Of a stretch of 64,000 nt of DNA, positions 35,408-44,208 are shown in pieces. How positions within the stretch are numbered: position 1 is the stretch's first letter; each line of letters opens with the position of its first letter. Under the pieces are notes generated by a model. It saw only the letters and a list, made by a program, of their open reading frames with translations, did not search any database and was not told the DNA's origin. A program made the translations under genes and the position numbers. Source of the DNA: an uncultured Pelagibacteraceae bacterium (GTDB taxonomy: Bacteria; Pseudomonadota; Alphaproteobacteria; Pelagibacterales; Pelagibacteraceae); the NCBI GenBank assembly GCA_902597875.1, contig CACJZK010000001.1:1-64000 (forward strand), given 5' to 3'.

Positions 35408-36540
35408 TGAAAAAAAAATTAGCAATCATAGGCGCCGGCATATCAGGACTTACTCTTGCAAATTTTTTGAAAAAGTATTCTAAACATGAATTTATCTTAT
35501 ACGAAAAAGAAGAAAGCTTATCTCTTGATCAAGGATATGGGATTCAATTATCAGCAAACAGTATTAAAATTTTGAATCAGATTAATTTTAAAAAAATAGA
35601 TAATACAAAAATTTATCATCCTAGAGGAGTCGATTTCTATGATATTAAAAATAAAAAAATATGCAATTTAGACATTAATCAATTTAATACTAATGAGTCT
35701 AAATACACCACTTTACAAAGAACAACATTATTTGAATTTTTAAAAGATGAAATCTATACCCAGCATTTAAGGTTTGGAAAAAAAATAAAGGAAGTCTCGG
35801 AAATAAAAGAGAAGATACTTATTAAATTTGAGGATAACACAAATGATCTAGTCGATTTTGTTATTGGGGCAGACGGGATTTTTTCCTCAACAAGATCTTT
35901 TTTTGAAAAGAAAAAAAATAAACCAAAATTTAGAAAAGCAGTTGCTGTAAGAGGAATTTTAAAATCTAAATTAGATTTAGATATTAATGAGAAAAATATA
36001 AATTTGATCATGGGTAAAAATTGCCATTTAACTATTTATCCAATAAATAAAAATAATGATTTAAATCTTGTCTGCATTATTAGAAGTAAAAAATATAATC
36101 CAGACAATATTAAATCTTTAATTGAACAAAAAGTTTTAAATCAAAATATAAATTTAGAAAAATTATTTCAAGGTGAATTAAAAACTTGGCCGTTATACTC
36201 TACAGCAAGTATAGTTCCATCTACAAATAACAAAGTATTTTACATTGGAGATGCTTTCAGTGGATTTCTACCAACTTTGGCGCAAGGTGCGGGGCAATCT
36301 ATAGAGAGTGCTTATGAATTATTTAATCTGTTAAAAGAGGAAAAGTCAAATGCGCAAAACATTTATTTCAAGGAAAGGTATAAACGAGCAAATATTGTTA
36401 AAAAAAGATCTAATCTTAATTTTTTTGTTTTCCATTTTTCAAGTTCAATTATGCAAAATCTTAGAAACTTTTTTATGAAATTTTTAGTTAAAAGAAAAAG
36501 TTTTATTAATTCTTACCTCGGAAAAGTATATAAAAATTAA
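35407..36540 (+). CDS. FAD-dependent monooxygenase, UbiH/salicylate hydroxylase type
   Basis: A 377-residue flavoprotein with a GAGISG Rossmann motif (9-14), the VIGADGIFSSTR block, and FYIGDAFSGFLPTLAQGAGQS, the GD motif of PHBH-type aromatic hydroxylases. Such enzymes hydroxylate aromatic rings, including ubiquinone intermediates (UbiH/UbiF/COQ6). Linkage to mutY says nothing about substrate. A ubiquinone role is possible since ubiA and ubiG occur in this window, but FixC-like or salicylate hydroxylase-like functions are equally open. Confidence 0.85.
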   Translation: MKKKLAIIGAGISGLTLANFLKKYSKHEFILYEKEESLSLDQGYGIQLSANSIKILNQINFKKIDNTKIYHPRGVDFYDIKNKKICNLDINQFNTNESKYTTLQRTTLFEFLKDEIYTQHLRFGKKIKEVSEIKEKILIKFEDNTNDLVDFVIGADGIFSSTRSFFEKKKNKPKFRKAVAVRGILKSKLDLDINEKNINLIMGKNCHLTIYPINKNNDLNLVCIIRSKKYNPDNIKSLIEQKVLNQNINLEKLFQGELKTWPLYSTASIVPSTNNKVFYIGDAFSGFLPTLAQGAGQSIESAYELFNLLKEEKSNAQNIYFKERYKRANIVKKRSNLNFFVFHFSSSIMQNLRNFFMKFLVKRKSFINSYLGKVYKN

Positions 36541-37610
36541 AATTGTTTTTTCGTGATAAATTTTTGTCTTAGAATATCTATAACAACCGCTGTTCCATTT
36601 ATATTACAATGCCAGTAAGTCCACCCATTGCAGCTTTCTTTACCTATAATTTTAGCCGCTATTTTATGTATTGATCCTTCTGCTTCTTTATATTTGATGC
36701 TTCCATCAGCCATAACTTTTGCGTTAATTTTTTTCTTATTGTCAAATAGAGTTGTTCCAGGTTTTAATATTCCAAGCTCTACTAGAGATCCAAATGGCAC
36801 TCTTGGTTTTAATTTACTGTTTTCTAATGTGTCTAAGTAATCGTCTTCAATTTCTTTAGTTTTATCTATTCTTTCCTTTGCTGCTTTAAAGTATTTCTTA
36901 TCTTTTTCTATACCAAAGTAGTTTCTTCCCAATTTTTTAGCGACCACAGCAGTTGTCCCCGTGCCTAAAAATGGATCAAAAATTGTATCTTCTTTATTTG
37001 TTGTAGCCAAGATTATTCTATGAAGAAGTGCCTCAGGTTTTTGAGTAGAATGAACTTTTTTACCATTTTTTTTTAATCGTTCCTTTCCATTACAAATCGG
37101 CAAAGTCCAATCAGATCTCATTTGCAAATCATCATTAAAACATTTTAGTGATTGATAATTAAATGTGTATTTAGACTTTTTACTTTTTGAAGCCCAGATT
37201 AAAGTTTCGTGTGCATTAGTAAATCTTGTTCCTCTAAAATTAGGCATTGGATTATTTTTTCTCCAAATAATATCGTTAAGTAACCAGTAATCCAAATTTT
37301 GTAAATGATAACCTAAACGAAAAATATTATGATATGATCCTATTACCCAAATGCTTCCATTATCTTTTAAAATTCTTTTACATTCTTTAAGCCAAGTTTT
37401 ACAAAAACTATCATAATGTTCGAAATTCATAAATTGATCCCATTTATCATTCACACCATTTACTCTACTTAAGTCAGGTCGAGTTAGTTTATCTCCTATC
37501 TGCATGTTGTAAGGAGGATCAGCAAATATTAAATCAAAAGATTTGTCAGGAATTTTTTTTATTTCCTTAAGGGTGTCACCAAGAATAATAGAGTTAGAAA
37601 ATCTTAACAT
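36537..37610 (-). CDS. ccrM: CcrM-type adenine DNA methyltransferase (GANTC)
   Basis: Cell-cycle regulated N6-adenine methylase of Alphaproteobacteria. About 357 residues: IILGDTLKEIKKIPDKSFD, catalytic DPPY (31-34), the FRGTRFTNAHETLIWA block, KPEALLHRIILATT and PFLGTGTTAVVAKKLGR (SAM binding), then the C-terminal RAMA-like domain with VPFGSLVELGILKPGTTL. I prefer the ATG at 37610; a TTG at 37622 inside the upstream inverted repeat adds four residues. GANTC specificity is inferred from family. It overlaps the convergent monooxygenase end by 4 bases. Confidence 0.95.
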   Translation of the reverse strand: MLRFSNSIILGDTLKEIKKIPDKSFDLIFADPPYNMQIGDKLTRPDLSRVNGVNDKWDQFMNFEHYDSFCKTWLKECKRILKDNGSIWVIGSYHNIFRLGYHLQNLDYWLLNDIIWRKNNPMPNFRGTRFTNAHETLIWASKSKKSKYTFNYQSLKCFNDDLQMRSDWTLPICNGKERLKKNGKKVHSTQKPEALLHRIILATTNKEDTIFDPFLGTGTTAVVAKKLGRNYFGIEKDKKYFKAAKERIDKTKEIEDDYLDTLENSKLKPRVPFGSLVELGILKPGTTLFDNKKKINAKVMADGSIKYKEAEGSIHKIAAKIIGKESCNGWTYWHCNINGTAVVIDILRQKFITKKQF

Positions 37611-37613
37611 TTT

Positions 37614-37638
37614 AAGATTCAACCTTAAATTGAATCTT
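37614..37638. promoter_or_regulatory. Inverted repeat with two GANTC sites at the ccrM start
   Basis: Arms AAGATTCAA (37614-37622) and TTGAATCTT (37630-37638) are perfect reverse complements around a 7-base spacer. Each arm contains one GANTC sequence, the CcrM target. The repeat ends 3 bases before the ccrM ATG. A third GANTC lies at 37683-37687. On the coding strand the spacer reads TTTAAGG, so a ribosome-binding-like AAGG would sit in the hairpin loop. It may be an operator, an RNA hairpin or both; autoregulation is inferred from known CcrM biology. Confidence 0.6.
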
Positions 37639-37687
37639 GGGTCAAATCTTTTTGAGAGAAAAATGACTATTGTTGTGTTTTGGATTC

Positions 37688-38260
37688 TTATCTCGACAAT
37701 ATCTTGTGTATAGGTTTAAAGGCTTTTCTATGATGGGAAGTTATTCCAAATTTTTTTAATCCTTCCAAATGAGCTTTAGTTCCGTAACCAAAATTTTTTT
37801 CCCATGAATAATTATTAAATTTTTTAGATAATTTTATCATAAGAAGATCACGGTATGATTTAGCTATTATTGAAGCCGCACTAATACATTTTATTTTTTC
37901 ATCACCGTTAACAATAGTTCTGTAATTTTTAATTCCTTCGGGCGCAAAAGTTCCATCGATCAAAATAGTATCAGGTTTTTTGTATAAATTTTTAATAGCT
38001 CTTTTCATCGAAAGTAAAGACGCTTGTAAAATATTTAGCCTAAATATTTCTTCTACAGAGGCAATACCAACACTGAAATAGGAATTTCTTTTTATATGCT
38101 CTGCAATTTTAAACCTATTTCTGAAGGTAATTTTTTTAGAGTCTTTTAAGTTTTTTAAATTTATTCCGTTTTTTAATATCACAGCTGCTGAAACTACCGG
38201 ACCAGCGAGACAGCCTCGTCCAACCTCATCTACTCCTGCAATCAATTTATTATTTTTCAA
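37688..38260 (-). CDS. rnhB: Ribonuclease HII
   Basis: Cleaves at ribonucleotides in DNA:RNA duplexes. The 190 residues start with AGVDEVGRGCLAGPVVSAAV, carrying the catalytic Asp-Glu pair, and contain TILIDGTFAPEG and SAASIIAKSYRDLLM. Length is normal. It overlaps the uracil-DNA glycosylase gene upstream by 11 bases, and ccrM follows after about 77 bases. Confidence 0.97.
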   Translation of the reverse strand: MKNNKLIAGVDEVGRGCLAGPVVSAAVILKNGINLKNLKDSKKITFRNRFKIAEHIKRNSYFSVGIASVEEIFRLNILQASLLSMKRAIKNLYKKPDTILIDGTFAPEGIKNYRTIVNGDEKIKCISAASIIAKSYRDLLMIKLSKKFNNYSWEKNFGYGTKAHLEGLKKFGITSHHRKAFKPIHKILSR

Positions 38261-38963
38261 TTTTAATTTTTAAATCTTTAATTTTTTGTCTTATCATTTT
38301 TAAATCAACCCAAGCCATTTTTTTTTGTTCTGGTTGTCTCATGAGAAATGCAGGATGGAAAGATGCAATGACAAAAGTTGTGCAATTGCCAATTTTTTTT
38401 TCATTCCACTTTCCTCTAGCCTTTGAAATAACTTGTTCGTTGCCTATAATTGTATTTAAAGCAGTAGAACCTAGGAGTATTAGTATTTTAGGACCAATTA
38501 TTTCAATGTGTTTTATTAAATAGGGAAAATATCTAGACACTTCCTCTTCTGTGGGCTTTCTGTTTTCTGGAGGTCTATAATTTACTACATTAGTAATGTA
38601 GACATTTTTCCTATCTAATTTTATAGACGCCAACATTTTGTCCAATAATTTTCCTGCTCTTCCAACAAAAGGCAACCCTTCTTTATCTTCATTTGCACCC
38701 GGTCCTTCACCAACTATCATTATTTTTGACTCAGCATTTCCGTCAGAAAAAACTAAATTTGTCGCACTTTTTTTCAAACTGCAATTTTTTATATTTCTTA
38801 AAGAATTTCTTAATTTGATAAGTAACTCGGCTTTATTTTTATCAAGATTTTTAATCTTATTCTCATACCTATTAATGGAGCTATTCTCATATATCAGATC
38901 ATGATTTATTAAATTATAGTATTTGATTAGTTTTTTAAATTTGGTATTAACTTTTTTAGTCAT
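38250..38963 (-). CDS. Uracil-DNA glycosylase, family 4/5-like
   Basis: Removes uracil from DNA. Of 237 residues, the catalytic domain begins near 70 with MIVGEGPGANEDKEGLPFVG and continues with NVVNYRPPENRKPTEEE and ASFHPAFLMRQP. These match the family that normally binds a 4Fe-4S cluster, yet only two Cys are present (C61 and one in GNCTT). The Cys expected near NVVKCRPP and in the E...C.PFL segment are Tyr here, so the cluster is probably lost. An N-terminal Lys/Asn-rich extension precedes the domain. Confidence 0.92.
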   Translation of the reverse strand: MTKKVNTKFKKLIKYYNLINHDLIYENSSINRYENKIKNLDKNKAELLIKLRNSLRNIKNCSLKKSATNLVFSDGNAESKIMIVGEGPGANEDKEGLPFVGRAGKLLDKMLASIKLDRKNVYITNVVNYRPPENRKPTEEEVSRYFPYLIKHIEIIGPKILILLGSTALNTIIGNEQVISKARGKWNEKKIGNCTTFVIASFHPAFLMRQPEQKKMAWVDLKMIRQKIKDLKIKIEK

Positions 38964-38972
38964 TTAAATTTT

Positions 38973-40667
38973 ATGAAAAATATTGTTAAATTTATATTAA
39001 TTATTTTTTTATTTTTCTGCGAGTCTAATTTAGTTCATTCTAGAAATTTAGACAAATATTATAAATCAGATAAAATCTCTAACTATTTTTCAGGTTTATT
39101 GTCATTGTATGACAACGAATACGCGAGTTCATACAAATTTTTAAAAGAATTAGAGGGATTAGAAGACAAGCATTCCTCATATCCGACTCTTTATCAATTT
39201 TCATTAATTAACTCTGGAAAAATTTATGAAGCCTATAAATATTCAAAAAAGCTTGAAAATAAAAAATTAGAAAGTTATGAGGGAAATTTAATAATTGGAA
39301 TTTATCATCTAAAAAATAATAGATTTAATGAGGCATATAAATATTTTAAAAAACTAGATAATAACAAAAATAGTCAAGATACTATTCAAAATCTCGTTTC
39401 TACTTCTCTTAAAAATTGGATGCAATTTGCCAATATTACCGAGGAGGAGTCTTATGCGTTAATAAAAAAATTTCCGAAAAGGTTCAACAATATAAAAAAA
39501 ATTCAAACCACATTAGCTAAGTGCTATTTTAACTCTCTCGAAACAAACTCAAGTTTTATGAATCTTATTTCTGATCAAAATACCGATTTTTCCAGATACA
39601 GTTTTTTTTATGCAAATTTCCTAAAGAAAAATAGCCAGACAAATAAAGCATTAGAAATTGTTGATTTATCTTTAAAAACAGTTCCAAGAAATTTAATTCT
39701 ACTTCAACTAAAAGAAGACATTAAAAATAATTCAAATTTTTTTTTTAATGAGTTTGATTGCAGGAATTTAACGAATGTTGCTGCTGAAATCCTATACATT
39801 TTAGCTAATGCTTTATCTTCACAATCTTCTTATACACTCTCAAATTTTTATTTAAACCTATCTAAATATTTAAATCAAAATTTTAAATCTTTTGACTCTC
39901 TCTACGCCGAGAACTTTTATATGATGAATAAATTAAACTTATCAAAAAATATTTATAAATCGTTTATTGATAAAGGGTCTATTTATAGTTGGCATGCCTC
40001 AAAAGAAATAGCAAAAATTTTAATTGAGCAAAATAAAACTACAGAATCATTAAACTTTCTAAAAAAAAATTTTAATAACTTTCAATCTCCAAATATAAAT
40101 CAAATCTTTGATTATGCGAGATTTTTAAAAAATAATGAAAAATTTGATGAGGCTATTAAATATTATACTAAAGTTTTAAACTTGATAGACAAAAAACATT
40201 ATTTATACCCTAAAGCAACAGAAGGCAGGGGAGTTTCATATGAGAGAATAGGCAAATGGGAGAAAGCTGAGAAAGATTTATTAAATTCGCTAAGTGTGTC
40301 TCCAGAACAAGCTTATGTAATTAATTATTTAGCATATTCTTGGATAGAAAAAGGAGTAAATATTGAAAAGTCTTTAGAAATGTTAAAAAAAGCGAACGAT
40401 TTAAAAAAGAATGATGGTTACATAGTTGACTCCCTAGGATGGGCTTTATTCAAATTAGAAAGATATAAAGAAGCAGAAAAATATTTACGTCTCGCAGTAA
40501 CTCTTATGCCATCTGATCCTATAGTTAACGATCATTACGGAGATGTTTTGTGGATGAATAATGAGAAGATAAAAGCCAGATACTACTGGCATTACGTTTT
40601 AAATTTAGAGAAGACTGAAGAAAAACTAAAAAAAATAGCAAAGAATAAAACTGTATTTGGTTTATAA
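38973..40667 (+). CDS. Secreted TPR-repeat protein
   Basis: A 564-residue protein with an N-terminal signal peptide (hydrophobic to about residue 20, then VHSRN) and tandem 34-residue helical repeats. The clearest repeats are in the last third, e.g. GRGVSYERIGKWEKAEKDLL and SLGWALFKLERYKEAEKYLR. It probably acts as a periplasmic or envelope scaffold; this class is widespread in Alphaproteobacteria with no defined function. It is divergent from the glycosylase gene by 9 bases and converges on the deacetylase-like gene. Confidence 0.85.
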   Translation: MKNIVKFILIIFLFFCESNLVHSRNLDKYYKSDKISNYFSGLLSLYDNEYASSYKFLKELEGLEDKHSSYPTLYQFSLINSGKIYEAYKYSKKLENKKLESYEGNLIIGIYHLKNNRFNEAYKYFKKLDNNKNSQDTIQNLVSTSLKNWMQFANITEEESYALIKKFPKRFNNIKKIQTTLAKCYFNSLETNSSFMNLISDQNTDFSRYSFFYANFLKKNSQTNKALEIVDLSLKTVPRNLILLQLKEDIKNNSNFFFNEFDCRNLTNVAAEILYILANALSSQSSYTLSNFYLNLSKYLNQNFKSFDSLYAENFYMMNKLNLSKNIYKSFIDKGSIYSWHASKEIAKILIEQNKTTESLNFLKKNFNNFQSPNINQIFDYARFLKNNEKFDEAIKYYTKVLNLIDKKHYLYPKATEGRGVSYERIGKWEKAEKDLLNSLSVSPEQAYVINYLAYSWIEKGVNIEKSLEMLKKANDLKKNDGYIVDSLGWALFKLERYKEAEKYLRLAVTLMPSDPIVNDHYGDVLWMNNEKIKARYYWHYVLNLEKTEEKLKKIAKNKTVFGL

Positions 40668-41588
40668 TTAATTCTCTATTAAAGCGTTTAAATGCATTTC
40701 AGAACTTTCTTTTAATGCATTTAAATTATAGCCACCTTCTAAAATAGAAACTACTTTATAATTACTGCTTTTATTTGAAACCTCCAGAGTTCTTTTTGTG
40801 ATATCGTAAAAGTCTTTAGATTTTAGTTTAAATTGTGCAAGAGGGTCATCTTCATGAGCATCAAAACCAGCTGAAAATAAAATAAACTCTGGTTTATATT
40901 CTTTTATTTTCTTTAGAACATGTTCGTAAGCGTTAAAATATTCTTCAGAATTTGTTCCGGCTGGCAAAGGTATATTGAGAATATTGTTATATTTGCCCTT
41001 CTCATTGTTTGAACCAGTTCCTGGATAGAAGGGGTACTGATGTGTTGATATATATAAAACTTTCTTATTTTCATAAAAAATATTTTGAGTTCCGTTGCCG
41101 TGGTGAACATCAAAATCAATGATTGCAACTTTATTTAATTTATATTTTTCAAGAAGATAATGTGCACCAACTGCAACATTATTATAAACACAAAAGCCCA
41201 TTGCTTTATTTTTTTCTGCATGGTGGCCAGGCGGTCTTACTGGACAAAAAACATTTTTAAATTCTTTCTTAAAAACGCTATCAATGGCGGTGATGATTGA
41301 TCCAGCTGCATCTGAGGCTGCTCGCTTGCTCCCAGGGGAAACAATAGTGTCACCATCTAAAAAAAACAAACCTTTTTTAGGAAAGGACTTTTCTACTTGA
41401 TTTATATAATTCGGGTCATGAGCTATTTTTAAATATTTAGTGTCAAAATTAACAGGCTTTTTCCAAGCCAATTTTTTATTTTTTTTAAGATTACTAATTA
41501 TGATAGAAACTCTGTCTGCCCTTTCAGGATGTCCTTGGCCAGTTTCATGATCTAGATAAGAGTCTGTGGTAATAATTCCAGTTTTCAC
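40668..41588 (-). CDS. Histone deacetylase-like amidohydrolase
   Basis: Zinc hydrolase of the HDAC/acetoin utilisation/acetylpolyamine amidohydrolase superfamily (306 residues). RPPGHHAEKNKAMGFCVYNN has the tandem His, AIIDFDVHHGNGTQ the zinc-binding Asp and His, and FSAGFDAHEDDPLA the second Asp. Bacterial members deacetylate small molecules or proteins; substrate is unknown. It overlaps dapE by 4 bases, placing it at the end of the dap/arg run. Confidence 0.92.
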   Translation of the reverse strand: MKTGIITTDSYLDHETGQGHPERADRVSIIISNLKKNKKLAWKKPVNFDTKYLKIAHDPNYINQVEKSFPKKGLFFLDGDTIVSPGSKRAASDAAGSIITAIDSVFKKEFKNVFCPVRPPGHHAEKNKAMGFCVYNNVAVGAHYLLEKYKLNKVAIIDFDVHHGNGTQNIFYENKKVLYISTHQYPFYPGTGSNNEKGKYNNILNIPLPAGTNSEEYFNAYEHVLKKIKEYKPEFILFSAGFDAHEDDPLAQFKLKSKDFYDITKRTLEVSNKSSNYKVVSILEGGYNLNALKESSEMHLNALIEN

Positions 41589-42724
41589 TTAAAATAACTT
41601 ACCAAAATATTCTCATATATTTTAGTTAATTTTTTCAAGTCTGTTACTGATACACTTTCATCTATTTTATGCATAGATTTTCCAACAAGGCCAAATTCTA
41701 AACAAGGTGCAATATTTCTTATAAATCTCGCATCGGAGGTTCCCCCAGAAGTAGATAATTTAGGTTTTATACCAGTAATTTTTTTTATAATATTTTGTAT
41801 CATATAAGTAGTTTTGTTAGGTTTAGTTAGAAAAGCTTCACCTGACACCTCATATTCTATCTTAAACCTACACTTGTTACTTTTAGTTATAGATTTAAAA
41901 ACTTTGTTAAGTTTTCTCTTTAAAGAACTAGCTGAATGCATGTCATTAAATCTTATATTAAATACAGCATTCGCTATGCCAGGAATTACATTATCTGCGT
42001 GGTTATCTATATTAATTTTCGTTATTTCTAGATTTGAGGGTTGAAAATTTTTAGTTCCTTTATCTAATTTTAAATCTTTAATTCTTTTTAGGATTTTAAT
42101 TATTATATTTGAAGGATTCTTAGCAGCATGTGGATAAGCCACGTGGCCTTGAACGCCAAATACGGTAAGTCTTCCGGTCATACTTCCTCTTCTTCCAATT
42201 TTTATCATTTCTCCAAGTTTATTTGGATTTGTAGGTTCGCCTACTAAACAAAAATTAATTTTTTCTTTTTTTCTTTTCAAATATTTTATAACTCTTTTAG
42301 TTCCATTAATTGCTATTCCTTCCTCATCACCAGTAATCAATAAGCTTATAGCACCTTTAAATTTTTTATTTTTAGATTTAAACTTACTGACAGCAGCTAC
42401 AAAACAAGCAATAGAAGCTTTCATATCACTAGCTCCACGTCCAATTAATTTGCTATTTATTACTTTTGGTTTAAACGGATTTATTCTCCAGCTACTTATT
42501 TTTCCAGGCGGAACAACATCTGTGTGCCCAGCGTAACAAAAATTTGGTGAAGACTTCCCAAGTTTAGCGTATAAATTTTTGATATTTTTAAATTTTATAA
42601 TTTTACAATTAAACCCAAGTGATCGTAAATTTTTTGCTAAAAGATTTATTGCTCCAGCATCTTTTGGTGTAATGCTTGGTTTACGAATCAATTCTTTAGC
42701 TAATTTTAATTCACTTAATGCCAT
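41585..42724 (-). CDS. dapE: Succinyl-diaminopimelate desuccinylase
   Basis: Zn-dependent peptidase-family enzyme giving LL-diaminopimelate for lysine and peptidoglycan. Of 379 residues, the metal-binding residues appear in YAGHTDVVPPG, the catalytic TGDEEG motif, and GEPTNPNKLGEMIKIGRRG; the C-terminal block GGTSDARFI is also typical. It lies 7 bases after dapD, so the two succinylase-branch steps are co-encoded. Confidence 0.96.
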   Translation of the reverse strand: MALSELKLAKELIRKPSITPKDAGAINLLAKNLRSLGFNCKIIKFKNIKNLYAKLGKSSPNFCYAGHTDVVPPGKISSWRINPFKPKVINSKLIGRGASDMKASIACFVAAVSKFKSKNKKFKGAISLLITGDEEGIAINGTKRVIKYLKRKKEKINFCLVGEPTNPNKLGEMIKIGRRGSMTGRLTVFGVQGHVAYPHAAKNPSNIIIKILKRIKDLKLDKGTKNFQPSNLEITKINIDNHADNVIPGIANAVFNIRFNDMHSASSLKRKLNKVFKSITKSNKCRFKIEYEVSGEAFLTKPNKTTYMIQNIIKKITGIKPKLSTSGGTSDARFIRNIAPCLEFGLVGKSMHKIDESVSVTDLKKLTKIYENILVSYFK

Positions 42725-42731
42725 CAGATAA

Positions 42732-43556
42732 TTAGTCTCTTAATAAATCGTTTATTGAAGTTTTACTTCTTGTTTTTTCATCTACTTTTTTAACAATAAC
42801 AACACAATACAGTGATGGTCCTTCAGGATTTTTTTTACTTGGCATAGAGCCTGGAACAACAACTGAATATGCTGGAACTTTTCCATAATGGATTTCACCT
42901 GTAGCTCTGTCTACAATTCTTGTTGAGCCTCCAATGTAAACTCCCATTGATAATACTGATCCTCTTTCTACGATAACTCCTTCAGCAATTTCTGATCTTG
43001 CTCCAACAAAACAATTATCTTCTACTATAGTTGGATTGGCTTGCATGGGTTCTAAAACACCTCCGATACCAGCCCCACCAGAGATATGACAATTTTTTCC
43101 TACTTGAGCGCAAGAACCAACGGATGCCCAAGTATCAATCATTGTTCCTTCGTCTACATAAGCTCCTACGTTTATAAAAGAAGGCATTAAAACAACATTC
43201 CTTGCAATAAAAGAACCTTTTCTGATTACACCATTTGGAACATATCTAAATCCTGCTTCTCTAATTTTTTTTTCATCCCAGCCTTGAGTTTTTCCTTCTA
43301 TTTTATCATACCAAGTTGAATAGGGACCTTTAGAGGCTTTCATTTTATTTACCTTAAAACTTAAAAGTATTGCTTTTTTAATCCATTGATTAACTTCCCA
43401 TTTGCCTCCTTTTTTTTCAGCTACTCTTATTTTACCAGCATCTAATAAATCTATCGTTTCACGCACTAAATCATTTAAATTTTTATCTGAACTATCTATA
43501 TTATCTTTGTTAGCAAAAGCTTCATTTATAGATTTTTCAATATTATTTAAGTTCAT
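42732..43556 (-). CDS. dapD: Tetrahydrodipicolinate N-succinyltransferase
   Basis: Trimeric left-handed beta-helix enzyme. The 274 residues include hexapeptide-repeat sequence such as [20 protein letters not shown] and [21 protein letters not shown], then [20 protein letters not shown]. This is the classic DapD pattern. Its start overlaps the nucleotidase gene by 14 bases. Confidence 0.97.
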   Translation of the reverse strand: MNLNNIEKSINEAFANKDNIDSSDKNLNDLVRETIDLLDAGKIRVAEKKGGKWEVNQWIKKAILLSFKVNKMKASKGPYSTWYDKIEGKTQGWDEKKIREAGFRYVPNGVIRKGSFIARNVVLMPSFINVGAYVDEGTMIDTWASVGSCAQVGKNCHISGGAGIGGVLEPMQANPTIVEDNCFVGARSEIAEGVIVERGSVLSMGVYIGGSTRIVDRATGEIHYGKVPAYSVVVPGSMPSKKNPEGPSLYCVVIVKKVDEKTRSKTSINDLLRD

Positions 43557-44208
43557 TTATCTCCTTTAAAAAACTTGTTAAATTTTCTGTTCTATAATTA
43601 ATAAATTTTTCGTTAGAAAATTCTGCTGCCCAAGGCTCGTCGTTTTTTATCCAAACTGTCTTCATTCCAAGTTCATGAGCAGGCTTTAGATTTCTAGCGA
43701 TATCCTCTACTAATATACAATATTGTGGCTCAATTTTGTATTTTTGTATTAACATTTTATAAGCTTCCAATGAAGGTTTAGGAATAAAATTAGACTCTAC
43801 AATATCAAAAACTCCATCAAAAAGCTTATCTATTCCAATCTTTTTGGTTACATTTTTTGCATGAGCTTTAGAGCCATTAGTAAAAATAATTTTTTTTCCT
43901 TTTATCCTTGAAATTTCAATTTCTAGTTCTTTATCTTGTTTCAAAAAGTCCAAATTTACATCATGAACGAATTCCAAAAATTCATTAGCATCTATATTAT
44001 GATGTTTCATCATTCCAGATAGAGTAGTGCTGTATTTATGGAAATATTCTTTCTGAATTTTTTTTGCTTCCTCTACAGGTATATTTAATTTTTTAGATAT
44101 ATAAGAGGACATTTTTTTATCTACTTGGTCAAACACTTTGGTTTGCCCAGAATAAAGAGTATTATCCAAATCAAATAACCAGTATTTAATTTTTGTCAAT
44201 TCTTTCAT
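43543..44208 (-). CDS. HAD hydrolase, pyrimidine 5'-nucleotidase type
   Basis: A 221-residue HAD phosphatase: [15 protein letters not shown] with the nucleophile Asp, FTNGSKAHA (motif II), a Lys in KPSLEAYKM and [16 protein letters not shown] (motif IV). The DLDNTLY form and size match SDT1/PYNE-type pyrimidine nucleotidases. It overlaps argB by 4 bases and dapD by 14, so it is fully inside the argB-dapD-dapE run; the order is common in Alphaproteobacteria. The in vivo substrate is uncertain. Confidence 0.86.
   Translation of the reverse strand: MKELTKIKYWLFDLDNTLYSGQTKVFDQVDKKMSSYISKKLNIPVEEAKKIQKEYFHKYSTTLSGMMKHHNIDANEFLEFVHDVNLDFLKQDKELEIEISRIKGKKIIFTNGSKAHAKNVTKKIGIDKLFDGVFDIVESNFIPKPSLEAYKMLIQKYKIEPQYCILVEDIARNLKPAHELGMKTVWIKNDEPWAAEFSNEKFINYRTENLTSFLKEINELK

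Noticed and set aside
42129-42137. Exact DnaA-box sequence (TGTGGATAA)
   Set aside because: A single copy inside dapE coding sequence, with no cluster of boxes or unwinding region; rpmH is nearby but dnaA is not in the window.
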